DNA from: Sorghum bicolor
Lineage: Eukaryota; Streptophyta; Magnoliopsida; Poales; Poaceae
Direction of reading: 5' to 3'
Length of the DNA: 64,000 bases
NCBI RefSeq assembly: GCF_000003195.3
Contig: NC_012876.2
Location: forward strand, 41,383,725-41,447,724
The notes below the pieces were generated by a model. The model ran no database searches, was not told the DNA's origin, and saw nothing but the letters and a program-made list of their open reading frames with translations. Position numbers and translations under genes: made by a program. Positions 31,241 to 42,489 of this stretch are shown here, in pieces (positions within the stretch are counted from its first letter, which is position 1; every line of letters starts with the position of its first letter).

Positions 31241-32276
31241 GCCTTTGCATCGATGGCAAATGATTTTAGCACTGGGCGAGGAGGAACTAGTGGAAGCACC
31301 TGGAGTGGCACCTCAGAAGAAAATGTAGGTGTGAGCACCCGGAGTCCCATGCCTTTGCATTGATGGCAAATTTACTTACCCCAGAAGAAAATGTAGGTGT
31401 GAGCGTCTCTGGCTCGGAACGCTGCTGAAAACTTCTCCCATTATTAGACCTAAAAGTCTGGTGTTGCTTGCGTCCCTGTACTTCACGTTCTGCCTTTATA
31501 GCAAGATGATAAAGTTGGGAAAAATTACGCCATTCTTTGTAATCAAGAATGTTCTAGATATCATGATTTAAACCACCAAAGAATCTAGCACTAGCATCAG
31601 CATCATCTTCATGTACACCGCAACATGCTAAACCAATAAGCAATTCTTGATAGTATGCTTCTACACTTTTATCTCCTTGTTTTAAAGTTTGCAGTTTAAG
31701 ACGTAAATCACATTGATAATAAGGAGGAACATAACAAGATTTCATACGTTGTTTTAAAGCATTCCAAGTTTGAGGCAGAGCAGCAGCATTATTAGTATTG
31801 CAAAGATCACTCCACCAAAACAATGTAAAATTAGTAAACTCACTAGTAGCAAGTCTAACTCTATGCTCATCAGGCACATTATGAGAATCAAATTTTGGTT
31901 GAACAGTAAGCTCCCAATCTAAATATGCCTCAGGATCAACATTACCAGCAAAAGGAGGTAGGCAAAATTTAATTTTAGCAAAGGGATCATTATTACCATG
32001 GTTATTACCTCTCATACCGCGATGATTGAAGTTGTAGCGGTGATGGTTGCGTGCATCACCGTCATCATCCGCATCTTCATGATCAGATAGATCTCCATCT
32101 GCATCTTCATCATCACCATGATGAGATTGAGGGCATTGCTCAATCTGTTCAATGCGGGTGACCAGATTGTTCACATTGCGTGTTAGCTTGTTCATAAGAT
32201 TGCGTTGTTCAGTGATGAACGCTATAAGTTCACCCTTGGACACACAATCATTGAAATCCGTCGGAGATCCTACCAT
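31241..32276 (-). pseudogene. Gag of X1 (stop and frameshift)
   Basis: Starts at ATG 32,276. A polar, Asp/His-rich N-terminus is followed by a gag core with PPFAGNVDPEAYLDWE, NALKQRMKSCYVPPYY and QGDKSVEAYYQELLIGL, as in Reina/CRM-like chromoviruses. A TAG at 31,554-31,556 interrupts it; the following residues (NILDYKEWRNFSQLYHLA) remain in frame. A CCHC knuckle (C-x2-C-x4-H-x4-C) spans the start of the protease frame near 31,215-31,260. A partial local duplication at 31,237-31,404 shifts the frame. Confidence 0.78.
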
Positions 32277-33582
32277 AGTTAGAAAATAGGGAAAAACAAC
32301 AGCAAAGGATTATCCCTATCAACTAAAAGGAACCAAGTGGTGGTGGTGGTGGTGGTAAAAGTGGAATACAAAATTAGAAGCGGCTTACCACCGTCTTACA
32401 AGTGTTTTTACCAAAGCCAAACAGGAGCAAAACCAAATTGGCAAAGTAATCTATTGTTGAGCATGGGTAAACAGTTGCAAGATGAACCTGTGCTAACAGA
32501 AGTGTATGTGGAGCTTTGGACAGGCACAATTTAAGTAGCAAGGATTAGCAATATTCAAATGCAGAGTTAGCTAAGTTCAATAAGTATCCAAAGGACAAAT
32601 CACAATTGTTGGCTAAGACGTGTCTAGACGTAGCGTAACAAGTTGAAACAAAGTATGATGGAAGGAACTCAGCAAACAAGCAATAGAGCAGATTTTTCTT
32701 TTATCCTCATTTTTCATGGATTTTCCAAAAAGGCACTAGTAGGAATCAAGATTTTTTATTTTTTCACTATTTTTTTATATTTTCTCTGAACAAGGATCAC
32801 AAAAGATGTAACCACAAAAATTGGCAACTGCAACTGAGGTCAGATGTGGTCTGTAGAAATTCAGCAAGTTCTCTAAAAAGCGTGCAAAACCCTTGTCAAT
32901 TTTTTTCTTTATTTTCCTGATTTTTTTGGCAATTTTGCTGAGACCAAACAAGGCGAAGCCGAGTTTCGGTCAGGTCCAAATGATGTCATGAAGCTGCTGT
33001 AAAAAATTCAGATTTTTCTGATAAACGAGCGAAAAGTTATACCTGTTTTACCGAAGGTATCTCAAGTTATGTTTTTCAGAAGGCACCGGCGGCGGCGGTG
33101 GCAGTTAGGGCAAAGCGTCCCTAAACTCCAACACCGATCATAGTATGAATCGTCCCTGTGACTAATTGTAGTAGGTATTCGCCTGCTGATGTAAGGAGGG
33201 TTGCGAAGCAGGCAAAATAACAGCGGCTGGCAACCTATCTAGGGTTAGCGCGGCGGCGAGAGATCACACAAGGCGGCTAGCGGGGCAAGTCGAGTAATCT
33301 GGTGGCTTTGACTTGTTGTTTGGAAACATTAGATGGGATAGTAGCGGAAACTAAGAACAACAATGGTGCAAAAGAACTACGACGACGAATACAATCAAAA
33401 CCAGCAACTAGACTCAACCACGGACACAAACTTAACAAAGCAAATCTAAAAATGAAATTGCAAGGCACAATGGGTGATAGGACAGCGGAAGATTAAATAT
33501 TTTTGGGCTTTTTGTGGACTGTAGGTAATGAACAAATATGAATCTAGGGCAAATGAGATTATACCTTGCGGTAAACCTGAGA
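32277..33582 (-). other. 5' leader of X1
   Basis: About 1.3 kb, AT-rich with poly-T runs, no coding frame. It contains a (GGT)n run at 32,337-32,356 and a short GC-rich (CGG)n patch at ~33,086-33,105. Long leaders are common in this class of elements. Confidence 0.6.
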
Positions 33583-33594
33583 GCTTTGATACCA
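33583..33594 (-). other. Primer binding site, initiator tRNA-Met-like (X1)
   Basis: The minus strand reads TGGTATCAAAGC two bases after the 5' LTR, a near match to the initiator-Met primer site. Confidence 0.85.
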
Positions 33595-33596
33595 AT

Positions 33597-33967
33597 TGAT
33601 GAGGGTCAGGCCTGATCTTCTGAGAGGTAACTGGTAAATTCGACTATGAAAACTCAACATTGGCGATCCGGCTTCAAATCAGCATGATTCGAACCCTGCA
33701 ACCATTACACCACTGCTCCGTTGGTTATCAACCAAACACAAGTTGATTGACCTCACCAAGAAGGTTGTTCCTGCAAGTGAATCAAAGAACACAAGCAAGA
33801 AAGTATAAACACGCAATCTGGAATTGCAGATATGAATGACGCGAATAATCAATGAGAGTTCAACAACTCGATTCCAAAGGACTAATCGACACAGTGGAGG
33901 AGACCAAGAATAGAGGCCCTGGATCACTGTAAAAGGATTTGTCACCATAGTTACAATGAACGATTCA
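33597..33967 (-). repeat. 5' LTR of X1
   Basis: Plus strand TGATGAGGGTCAGG...GAACGATTCA, 371 bp. It matches 4,380-4,751 but with clearly more differences than the A-type LTR pairs show, so X1 is older, consistent with its place in the nest. Confidence 0.82.
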
Positions 33968-34192
33968 TTTTATCGCTATTCACGCTGAACGATATGGATA
34001 ACTTTTCCACTTCTATTCACGTTGAACGATTTCAAGCAAAGGTGCCTATAATCCTCTATAGCTTTTTCCATAGTTTGCTTATGTTCTTGTTTGAGATCTG
34101 CTTCTGTCATGCCAACGACGTTGTCAGCGTCGAGCTGAGAGTTGAACATGTTGATTACGTTGATCTGGTCCCACTAGGCGTGCTAAAAGATG
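33968..34192 (-). other. H1 5' leader and primer-site region
   Basis: Internal sequence of H1 displaced by the X1 insertion. Next to the LTR, the minus strand reads TTTTAGCACGCCTAGTGGGA, the arrangement seen after 5' LTRs of Tat-type grass elements (compare GTTGGCGCGCTAGGTAGGGG at 42,490 in H2). The priming tRNA is not assigned. Confidence 0.55.
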
Positions 34193-34986
34193 TGTTGGTG
34201 CAAAAGTGGATCTGCAAACACAAAGTACTAATATCCGATCCGATATCCTAGACGTGCCACTTGATTTGACCTATTAATCAACAAGGATGATAACTCAAGT
34301 ACTTTCGTCCCGACAACAGTGATACGCCCGGAAGTCACGGCCAAGAGGTACTCACGCGGAACTCGAGGATCGTCAAGATTTGCACTAGAACAATGCAACT
34401 CGTCGAACCGATGAGAACTCGTAAAAAGAAAATATGCGAATTGATGAAGTCTTCAAAAAGTAAGTAGATGCAAAAATATGAGTAAACTTGGATTTGATAT
34501 TGATTGATTCCTCATTACGTTGCTCCTCGGCCTATATTTATACCCTATCCTAAAGAATTAGAACCAAACACGATTAGGATCTGATTCTAAGACTAAATAG
34601 GACTCTTACATAAGACATACTTTAACAAATATAGAAAATGGAAAACAACATCTATCGATTCTTGTGTCCGCCTCCACCACAATGAAGTCTTCATCGGCTT
34701 CTACTCCATCGGCACGCCATAAGCTTTATCATTAACATTGGCAATGTAACACCATAAGCTCTATCAGCAATAACCCTTGAATCGACATCGGCAAGCATCA
34801 TCTTGATCTTATCAATCAACACCTCCAAATTTAAATCGAAAGAACCCTTCCACCAATCACCTTTCATCGGCAACAATCTCCATGAGCTGATCTTCATCGG
34901 CACCTCCCTGTTATAATGCAATAACTTCCCTACTGTCGATTGACCCATTTTGATTATTTTGACCCGTGCTGAAAACGGTGTCAACA
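34193..34986 (-). repeat. 5' LTR of H1
   Basis: 794 bp with ends TGTTGGTGC...GTGTCAACA on the plus strand, hence TGTTGACACC at its start in the transcribed direction. The matching 3' LTR is outside the window. A shared GTGATACGCCCGG word links it to the H2 LTR start at 41,826. Confidence 0.65.
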
Positions 34987-36603
34987 TTAGGAAATGTAGC
35001 TTACGTAGGATTAGGAAGACAAAAGCCGTCCTCCGGAAGCTTCTTGGACCCAGCTGCGTAGACAGAACGAAAGATAGCTCAGCCAAAATGAATAAGACTT
35101 AAAGTAACTTGTGAAGAAAGGAGCATCTTCTTCTAAGTCTGGTTATCTCAAAAACTCCCAAGAAGCATACCTTACTTCTTCCATAGGATCATGTAACAGA
35201 AATGATTCGGTCTTATTATTCAAGAAATGGAAAATTGTCAATGGGAATTGGAAATTCTTCCCAATGGAATATTAAGCTTCCCATTTTGACATTCATAAAG
35301 GAGTCTTCTAAAAGGTTATCCAACCAATAGGTCGAAGTCCCATGTATCAAAGATATAAAAGTTCAAGGGAACCATGGCTCCTTCTACCATAAAGGGTAGG
35401 ACATGTAAAATTCCAAGACTGGGGACCAAATGTCCACAAAGACTCTTCATGAGTTTCGTTGTTGGGGTTAAGGTCACTTTGCCCAATGGGATTATAGAGA
35501 GCATCAAATTTATATGCATTAAGCTCACAACATATAGGAATATAAGGTGAATCTAGATGGATCACTTCAGAGGAAAGCTCTTATTCTTCTAACCATTCGC
35601 TGCTCATAATTGATACAAGCTCTCTCAAAATGCTCTTGCTCGGCATTTCCTGTATATAGTTGCTATGACTCTAGGGTTTTGGAATAGAAAAGTAGTTTGA
35701 AATGTTTCCGAAATCAGTAAAAAGATCAAGATCTATATCTAGCATGAAATCAGGTGGTGGAATTTCTTCCTTTTGAGGCTCAGGGACAGCTAAAGTGGAT
35801 GGTGTATCTAGCAACGTATTATCTTTAGCTTCATGAGTTTCTTCATAGAGGATATTGTCCATATCAACAACTAGGATTCTATCTAGCATAAGCTTTGCTT
35901 CTGAGGATGGTTTGTGCAAGAAAGAGCCTCCAGATGTGGTATTTAGCAACTCTCTATCTTTCTTATGAAGGCCTTTATAAAAATGTTGAAGAAGAACGGG
36001 GACGTCAATGTTAAGGTGTGGACCTCATTCTAAAAGCTCAAGAAAACATTTCCAGGATTGAGCCAAAGATTCATTCTCTTCATGTTTGAAGGTTAGAATC
36101 TTGACTCTAAGGTCGACGATTTGGAGAATGGGATAAAATCTAGACAGAAGTTGGAGCGCATAACTCCCCAATCTCCTTGTTGTTTACCTTCTGATTATAC
36201 CATTGTCTAGCTCTTCCCTTTAAAGAGAAAGGAAAAAGCTTCCAACGTAAAGTTTTATCGGATATGCCCTCTATGCGAAGACAATCACATGTTTGCTCAA
36301 AATCACAAATATGAAGGTAAGAGTTTTTGTCTACCTCTCTTGAAAAGGATAGGCTTTGAATAGGCTGAACCTAAACTGGGGAGTTTGGATAGGCTGTGAT
36401 GACTCCCATGGTAATAGGTCGGTCTCCATGGGTGCAGAGAACTGAGAGATATGCATGGAATTTAGATTTCCCATAGAAACAGAAAAGGTAAGAAAAAAAT
36501 GAAAAAGGTAAGTAAAGATAAAAGTATAGGTATAAGATAATAGCAAGACTCAAGGTTATCTCAGCATACCATCTTTCTCCCTGGCAACGACGCCAGAAGT
36601 GCT
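34987..36603 (-). mobile_element. Y, degenerate Athila-like/unclassified gypsy internal region
   Basis: Minus strand. Next to the LTR at 36,604 is a primer site, and at ~35,960-36,340 gag fragments in shifting frames include LRWKLFPFSLKGRARQWY, a plant gypsy gag signature. Further left are open fragments (35,671-35,949 and 35,316-35,565) of an acidic linker and an unrecognised region. H1 truncates Y at 34,987. All frames are broken. Between 35,000 and 35,300 no feature is recognisable. Confidence 0.6.
36579..36595 (-). other. Primer binding site, tRNA-Asp-like with changes (Y)
   Basis: The plus strand reads CCCTGGCAACGACGCCA, differing at two positions from the tRNA-Asp 3' end used in A1-A3. 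Both differences are transitions. Confidence 0.75.
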
Positions 36604-37689
36604 TGTTGATATTTGTTAACATAGACTGAAGAATAATCCGCAAGCGAATGGATATCAGTGAGCACTTCACCCTGGAGTCTATCCAGAGTATCGTTATTTG
36701 TTTTCCTGCAAGGAGAAAGCATGCATCTGACTAACCAAATGTGTTGCTACTATCCTTTAGGCTACAAACAAGGTGATTTCATGTGAGAAAGCATGCATCT
36801 GACTAACCAAATCTATTGCTACTATCCTTTAGGCTACAAACAAGGTGATTTCATGTGAGCGATATAGAGAAGACGACACAACACTCTCGTTCTAACCTAT
36901 GCAAGGTTGGTACTATTGTTCTATTGGGGAGAACCATAAAGATAAGAAAAATACCATAGAGGATGCTTATGCCCCGATCTATTAACCCTACCAGTCCTTC
37001 TAATGGGATCATGGGCTCCAAAGGTACCAACGAAATTGTCACTTTCTGACTTACTACCACAAATATAGCTAGATAGGGGATATCTATGAGTATTCTAGCC
37101 TAAACACCACTATCAAGGATATCAATAAGGGGCACCCAAACAGATATCCCTGATAAAGGATGACGGGCTAACCCAAGAGCCAGACTCGACGCCCCCACCA
37201 CGAGCGTGTGCTGATCGACACCCTAAATCGACCCACAACACAAGTGCTAATTCACCCGGGTCTCGGTTATAGAAATGGGGTCGAGCGAACAATCCAAAAA
37301 GCTCAGAACTAGACGAGCCTCAATTATGGAGATAACGTTGAGCGAACCAACCCGCCTCGAGCGGAAAGGCGCGCCCCCGCCGCCTGCCGCTAGTATGGGA
37401 TTCAGAGCATTTAATGCGATTGATAGGTTCCCACCTAACCCTGCAGGCACGGCAAACATGATGATGGCTCGTGCACCCATCAAATCCTACTTTTGCCAGC
37501 ATTACCGCCAAATTCAGAGAAAATTGCATACAGGTACTGTAGCGACAGGTGTAATGTCCCGTCAAAGGGCCCCTCGAGGCATGAAGGTCAGCGCTCTTGT
37601 GTATGGGAACCGTTTAAACCGCTAGACCCTTGAGCCTGCGTGCTCCTTTCCAGGGAAGGGTTGAGCAACGGAAGTCAGTGCTCCCACAA
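36604..37689 (-). repeat. 5' LTR of Y (right end uncertain)
   Basis: Starts TGTTGATATTTG beside the primer site. It contains a 72-bp tandem duplication at 36,713-36,784 and 36,785-36,856. The segment from ~37,180 is more GC-rich and may be another fragment; the end is placed only because S1 begins at 37,690. The ORFs at 37,247-37,625 on either strand are not believed. Confidence 0.45.
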
Positions 37690-40600
37690 TGTAACATCCC
37701 CGATGTTACGGTTACTAAAATTTGGATCGTGGCATCATCAGCATTGCACAGCATAGTTGTTAAGCACACCTTGATGCATCAACTTAAAATGAGCTTAATT
37801 TGGTCGAATGTGCTTAGGGAATTAAAGTGTGTTTATCTTGTTTAGTGATGCTGGAGTTGGTTGCTAAAACCCTAGGGTAAAGGTTTTCCGAAGGCTTAGG
37901 GGGGGAAACCCTGATTTTGAACCCCAGATTTGCCCCCTTTTGCACAATTTAAAAACCAAGAAAAATTTGAGGTTGAGTTCAAAAGAAAATTTGTAGATCT
38001 TGTCAAGATGTACAACTTTGGTGTTTTGAGTTTTTGAAGTGTCAATACAAAATTCAAAGTAATTTTAAAAATACAGATTTCCAGAAAGTGTCCCCTTTTC
38101 CAATTTGAACCTCCAATTCAAAATCCATTTGGAATTTTGAAAAGTGGTCAACATGAAAGCTGTAGAGCTCAAAAAGTTGAACAACTTTCATGTTGGAAGT
38201 TTTTCAAGTTGTTTGGAAAAATCAAAAGTAATTTTGGAAATTTTGATCTGCTCCAGTTCAAAATTTGAATCTTCCCAAAATGAATTTCGATTTGCAAACT
38301 GTTTTGGCAAAATCACTAATTTCCACTTAGAATCAGCTTTGGACACCTAAATATATTTTGTAGCTCATAAAATTTTGCACAACTTTTATTTTGATGGAAA
38401 TTTGGTTTCAGTTCAAAGTTTGGCCGAATTTCAAAAGGGGACAAAAGGGGGAGGATAGGGGTTGCTACAGTGATCCGATGAGGATCACCGGCCCCCTGTC
38501 CAACGCGGCCGCCGCGCGTGCAGCACCACGAGCGTCCGTGCGAGCACGCAGCTGCCTGCTTGCCTGCGTCACTAGGCTACGTGAACGCCCCGAGCTTGTT
38601 TCCCTCTCGTCTTAAACAACCGCATGGACGGCGCCTTGCGTTTTCTCCGTTCAGCGCCGAAGAAACCCGACGAGCTTCGCCCTCAAATTCATCGTGCTTG
38701 ATTCCTCTCAAACCGAATTGAGCAGTTCACTACGTTCGCCACCTCCTTGCGAACCCAGCGCACTCCCAAGCTCTCTCTCTAACCCACTCAATCGCCGGGA
38801 CATCTCCATCTTCTCCAACTCCGGTCGGGACCGCCGCCGTGAAACCCCCTCCGTGGCCGCGCTGTTCTAGTGAGTGGCACACCTTGCTCGCGGTTGTTTC
38901 TGGTTCCTTTTTCGCCTCTGTATCTCATGCGCTCGCTCTTTCGCTTTGGACGCGAACAGGATCGCCGGAACGAGCTCGCCGGAGCCGGAGCACCCGCCCG
39001 ACCGCACGGCCACTGTCGCCAAGCTCCTCTACCGCCTCTCCCGTTGTGGTGACGTGAGCACCGTGCTCCTTAACCCTCCCTGAAGCTCCCTATTCCTTTT
39101 GTTTACGCTCTACCGAGCTCTAGTGGCCGGTCTACGGGTGACCGCCATGGCCGTCCGCCATTCGCGCGGCCGAGGTGGGAAGAGGGAGGTAGAGCGTCCG
39201 CGAGTAGTAGCTACGGAGTCGCAAGGTTGACGCGGAGCTGATGCGCACTCTGGCGCGGGCTCAAACCTCGCCAGGGACGGCCGGAGCCATGGCAGTGCCG
39301 CCGCGCGTGAAGAAGAAGGCGCTGACAGGTGGGGCATCCCTGTCAGCGTCCCACTGAGAGAGGCAGGAAGGGGGGGTCTCACGAGCGGGACCCGCTCGTC
39401 AGTGACCGCGCAGAGAGGGGGCAGCGCGCGCAGTCCGCGTGGGCCGAGCGCTCGGGCCGGCCTGGGCCGAAGCCAAGCGGGCCGGCCGCGTGACCAGGAT
39501 GTTTTTCTTTTTCCTTTTTTGTTTAAAAATGCTGAATGTTTGAATTTGTGTAATAAATCTTGTGCGGATTCAAAAATCATGGAAATTTGTGTATAGCTTC
39601 CATAAAAGGAATAGAACATAGGAAAAATATTAGTATCTATTTTCTAGTAGTTTGCATGTGTATAAAAATTACCTCCTTTATTTAATGAATAAAAATTCTA
39701 GGAATTTTAATAATTTATTTATATGTCTAAAAATCACCAAAAATTATGGGGAGTCTCTGAATATTATTCCCTGGCTCCACACAAAATTTGGTGACATTTG
39801 GATAATGTTTGAATAAAATATTATTAAACCCTTATTTAGTAATTAAATGTTAATTCTAAAATAATTAAATGCTAATTAGTTTAATCATCCTAATTAGGGT
39901 TTGAGTGATTTTGGGGTTATGTGTTGACCTGAGGTCATTACCCTTAATGACCTTGGGCATTTAATTATTGTTTGGCCTTAATGCTTAATTGCTGTCATTA
40001 GTAATTAATTAAGAATTAATTAAGGTAAATAGGATTAATAATTAATTAATTTAAAATAATTATGAATTAAGAGAAATCTGGATTTGCAGATGCAACCATC
40101 TTGGGTAAAGATACTATGATGTTAAACAACTTTAATTATTGTTTATTCTGTATTGCACCGAGGAGGCCAGTTATACTCAACTTGGTCCTTTTTGCATATT
40201 TGTCATACGCATATCATGAGCATTTATCATTTTGCGTATAGTGCACGTGACCGAAGGAGCGCCTGTTGAGCCGAACCCCGAGGTCGGTGCTCCATTCGAG
40301 GAAGTAGGACCCGAGACTTGGGAAGTCTCCGAGGGACCCTCTCTGCCCTGCAACCAAGGCAAGCCCCGGATGCATTAACCCCTCCTTGAATGTTTTAAAT
40401 CTTTTATCACTTATGAATTGAAAATGCTACATTAGGTAGTTGAGAATTGGGGTAACCTACTTGCTGCATTTACTACCTTGATATTTGTTATCTTGTCCTT
40501 GGCACCCGTTTTGTTTTAAAACTGCGTGGTGATGCTGAGCCCTGCTACTAGATAGGTTTTCAAACAAGAAAGTTTGATGGGTTGTTGTGGAATACACTTA

Positions 40601-41825
40601 TGATCAATGATGTTTCAATTTGAGACCGATCGGTGGACTTGCTTTAAGAATGGAGTCTTAAAGTAGTGTCTCCAACTGTGTCGGTTAAGGACCGGTCTGT
40701 TGATGGCCTGCTGGGTTGAGAATTTATAGTACTAGCCACTTGCCCTCGGTAAGCCCGGTCTTGTGATCCCTCGACGCGAACAGCTACTCGCGCACTGGGA
40801 GTGGAAAGATGGCGAGAGTAACGTGTGCCCACCTTACGGATCTGAGATGACCGGAAAACATCTAGATCGGCTGTAGGATGGTGGAGTACTGTGCTCTCGG
40901 GTGCCGCGAACCTGGTCAAATTTGGGGAGAGCTTGATTTGGGTTGACATATGCAAGATTTGGTTCTACATATGTCGGGTGGTTAGGAACTCTAGCTGGAT
41001 TGCTAAGCGATTCGAATCGTCGTTGCTCCCCGATTGGGAGACTCAATTCCTTCGACCCTCATCGTAGTTAATTATACAACTAAGTGATAAAAATGAGAAA
41101 GGGGGAAATGTCTCCTGAGGTTCGGATCCCAATTTCCGGACTCAGAGTGACATGAAGCTATGGCCGTTGGATAGATAATACTTTGATTAACGACTAGGAA
41201 CTTACAGACTTGTCTGTGAGAAGCAACTAGATAGACTGTCCTCGAACTCCTCGACCTCTTAAGGAGAGGAATTCGTGGGTAAAACTTGAAAGTAAGGATG
41301 CACTATTAGTAAGCTTTTTGGCAAAACAATTTGGCTCCTTGCTCAGCCACTCCTTGCCTACCCAAGCCTACATTCCTAATTTCTTCTCTTTTTCCTCCGG
41401 GTAAGTCTTGGTGAGTACTCCCGTACTCAGGGTTTTATAACCCCTATTGCAGGTGAAGTTCAGGAGCCGACCTGTTTCGGACCCTGTTGTGTGTCCGTCG
41501 TCGAGGTTGACGACGAAGAAGAGTGAGCATGACCCATGGGCAGGGTCTGTAAATTTGTAATTTGTGTACTAAAGTTTAAGTTGCTCCGCTGGACCTGGCT
41601 TGTAATAACACTCCACTCTTTGGAAGAACTCCTTATGTAAATTAAGTTATGTAATACTTCCGTTGTTTTACTCCGAAAGATTATTTTGGTCTTGTGTCGT
41701 CTGTGATACTGCAATGTCTTCGCAACGAATGATCCTGGTGTTAAGGTGGCCACTTGCTATCCTGTAAGGGCGAGAAGAAGACATTTTCGTTAAATGACCA
41801 TTGCTGGTGGTCAAGACGAGCTTGT
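37690..41825 (+). repeat. S1, Tekay/Del-type LTR, probably solo
   Basis: Begins TGTAACATCCCCGATGTTACGG, parallel to the T1 LTR start TGTAACACCCCAGTGTTATGG. It has the same architecture: AT-rich 5' part, a GC-rich ~1-kb block (about 38,460-39,490), AT-rich middle, and a late GAGTAC...GTACTC stem-loop (41,413-41,428) followed by AGGGTTT. No gag-pol or primer site follows. The right end is uncertain and no target duplication was found, so it may be truncated rather than a true solo LTR. ORFs within it are chance frames. Confidence 0.6.
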
Positions 41826-42489
41826 GTGATACGCCCCCGGATAGCGGTGGAATGAGCGTCCAGAGGTGCTCATCGGACTTCTAGAGTGGGAGGATCCCCG
41901 GCATCACCATCAGAGGTCTTTGGGACAATGACAGGTGCCGGTGGGCCCAAACACTTAGGAGGTTCTGCCACACACAACTCCCGACACAATGATAGTAAGG
42001 ACATATAGGCGTGCGTATTTGCGGACTAATACTACCGACATACAGGGTTACGGTCTAGGAAATGCACGCGCAATCATCACCCAGTACGCTATAACAAGAT
42101 AGGTTGAGGCTACACCGGTATGGAAGCCACGAGTTGACTCACACCATACCCCTATCGAGGCCTACTCTATCGCCTACATCCTATAACCTTGTGTCCCCCT
42201 TGATCTATAAAAGGGGGCGCCAAGGTGAAGCAAAGGGGACAGAGAACAATACTCGCACACAACCCTCCACCCATTCAGGACTTAGAGTCCACATCAAAGC
42301 TTTCTTGTATTCACCCCTGTACAAGCACTTAGGTGCAAGATAATACAAACTCTCCCCCCACTGGACGTAGGGCCTTCTCTTGCCAGAACCAGGATAAACC
42401 CTTGTGTCCATATTGCATCACCATCCGGAAAGGAGAACACGCACATAAATTCACTCATTGGTGTTACCCCCTGGGTTAAAACACCGACA
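41826..42489 (+). repeat. 5' LTR of H2 (left end approximate)
   Basis: TGTGATACGCCCCC...ACACCGACA with a TATAAAAG box at 42,206-42,213. The next bases, GTTGGCGCGCTAGGTAGGGG, have the form of a Tat primer-site region. The left end was chosen by the TG and the similarity to the H1 LTR. Confidence 0.6.

Larger units (their letters stand above)
4380..33967 (-). mobile_element. X1, pol-less gag-protease LTR element, split by T1
   Basis: X1 is bounded by ~372-bp LTRs at 4,380-4,751 and 33,597-33,967. Its internal sequence is 4,752-5,159 plus 30,268-33,596; the middle is the inserted chromovirus T1, whose 5-bp duplication GTATC flanks the join. The primer site lies next to the right LTR, so transcription runs on the minus strand. 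Gag and a D-S-G protease are recognisable, but no reverse transcriptase, RNase H or integrase exists before the 3' LTR. X3 (53,528-54,684) shares the same 3' structure, so the loss of pol is a family trait. I could not find a clear duplication at the outer ends (TTATG on the left, TTTTA on the right). Confidence 0.75.

Noticed and set aside
32337..32356. GGT repeat as a CRISPR or minisatellite
   Set aside because: It is a simple trinucleotide run in the X1 leader with no spacer structure.
4375..33972. Target site duplication for X1
   Set aside because: TTATG on the left and TTTTA on the right do not match; with decay or an uncertain LTR end I could not support a duplication.
39110..39619. 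169-residue minus-strand ORF, possible host exon
   Set aside because: It lies in the GC-rich block of the S1 LTR and has low-complexity Arg/Ala/Pro composition.
37685..41990. CACAA as target duplication for S1
   Set aside because: CACAA precedes S1 and recurs near 41,972-41,988, but that would place the LTR end inside sequence better explained as the H2 LTR and would not give a CA end.
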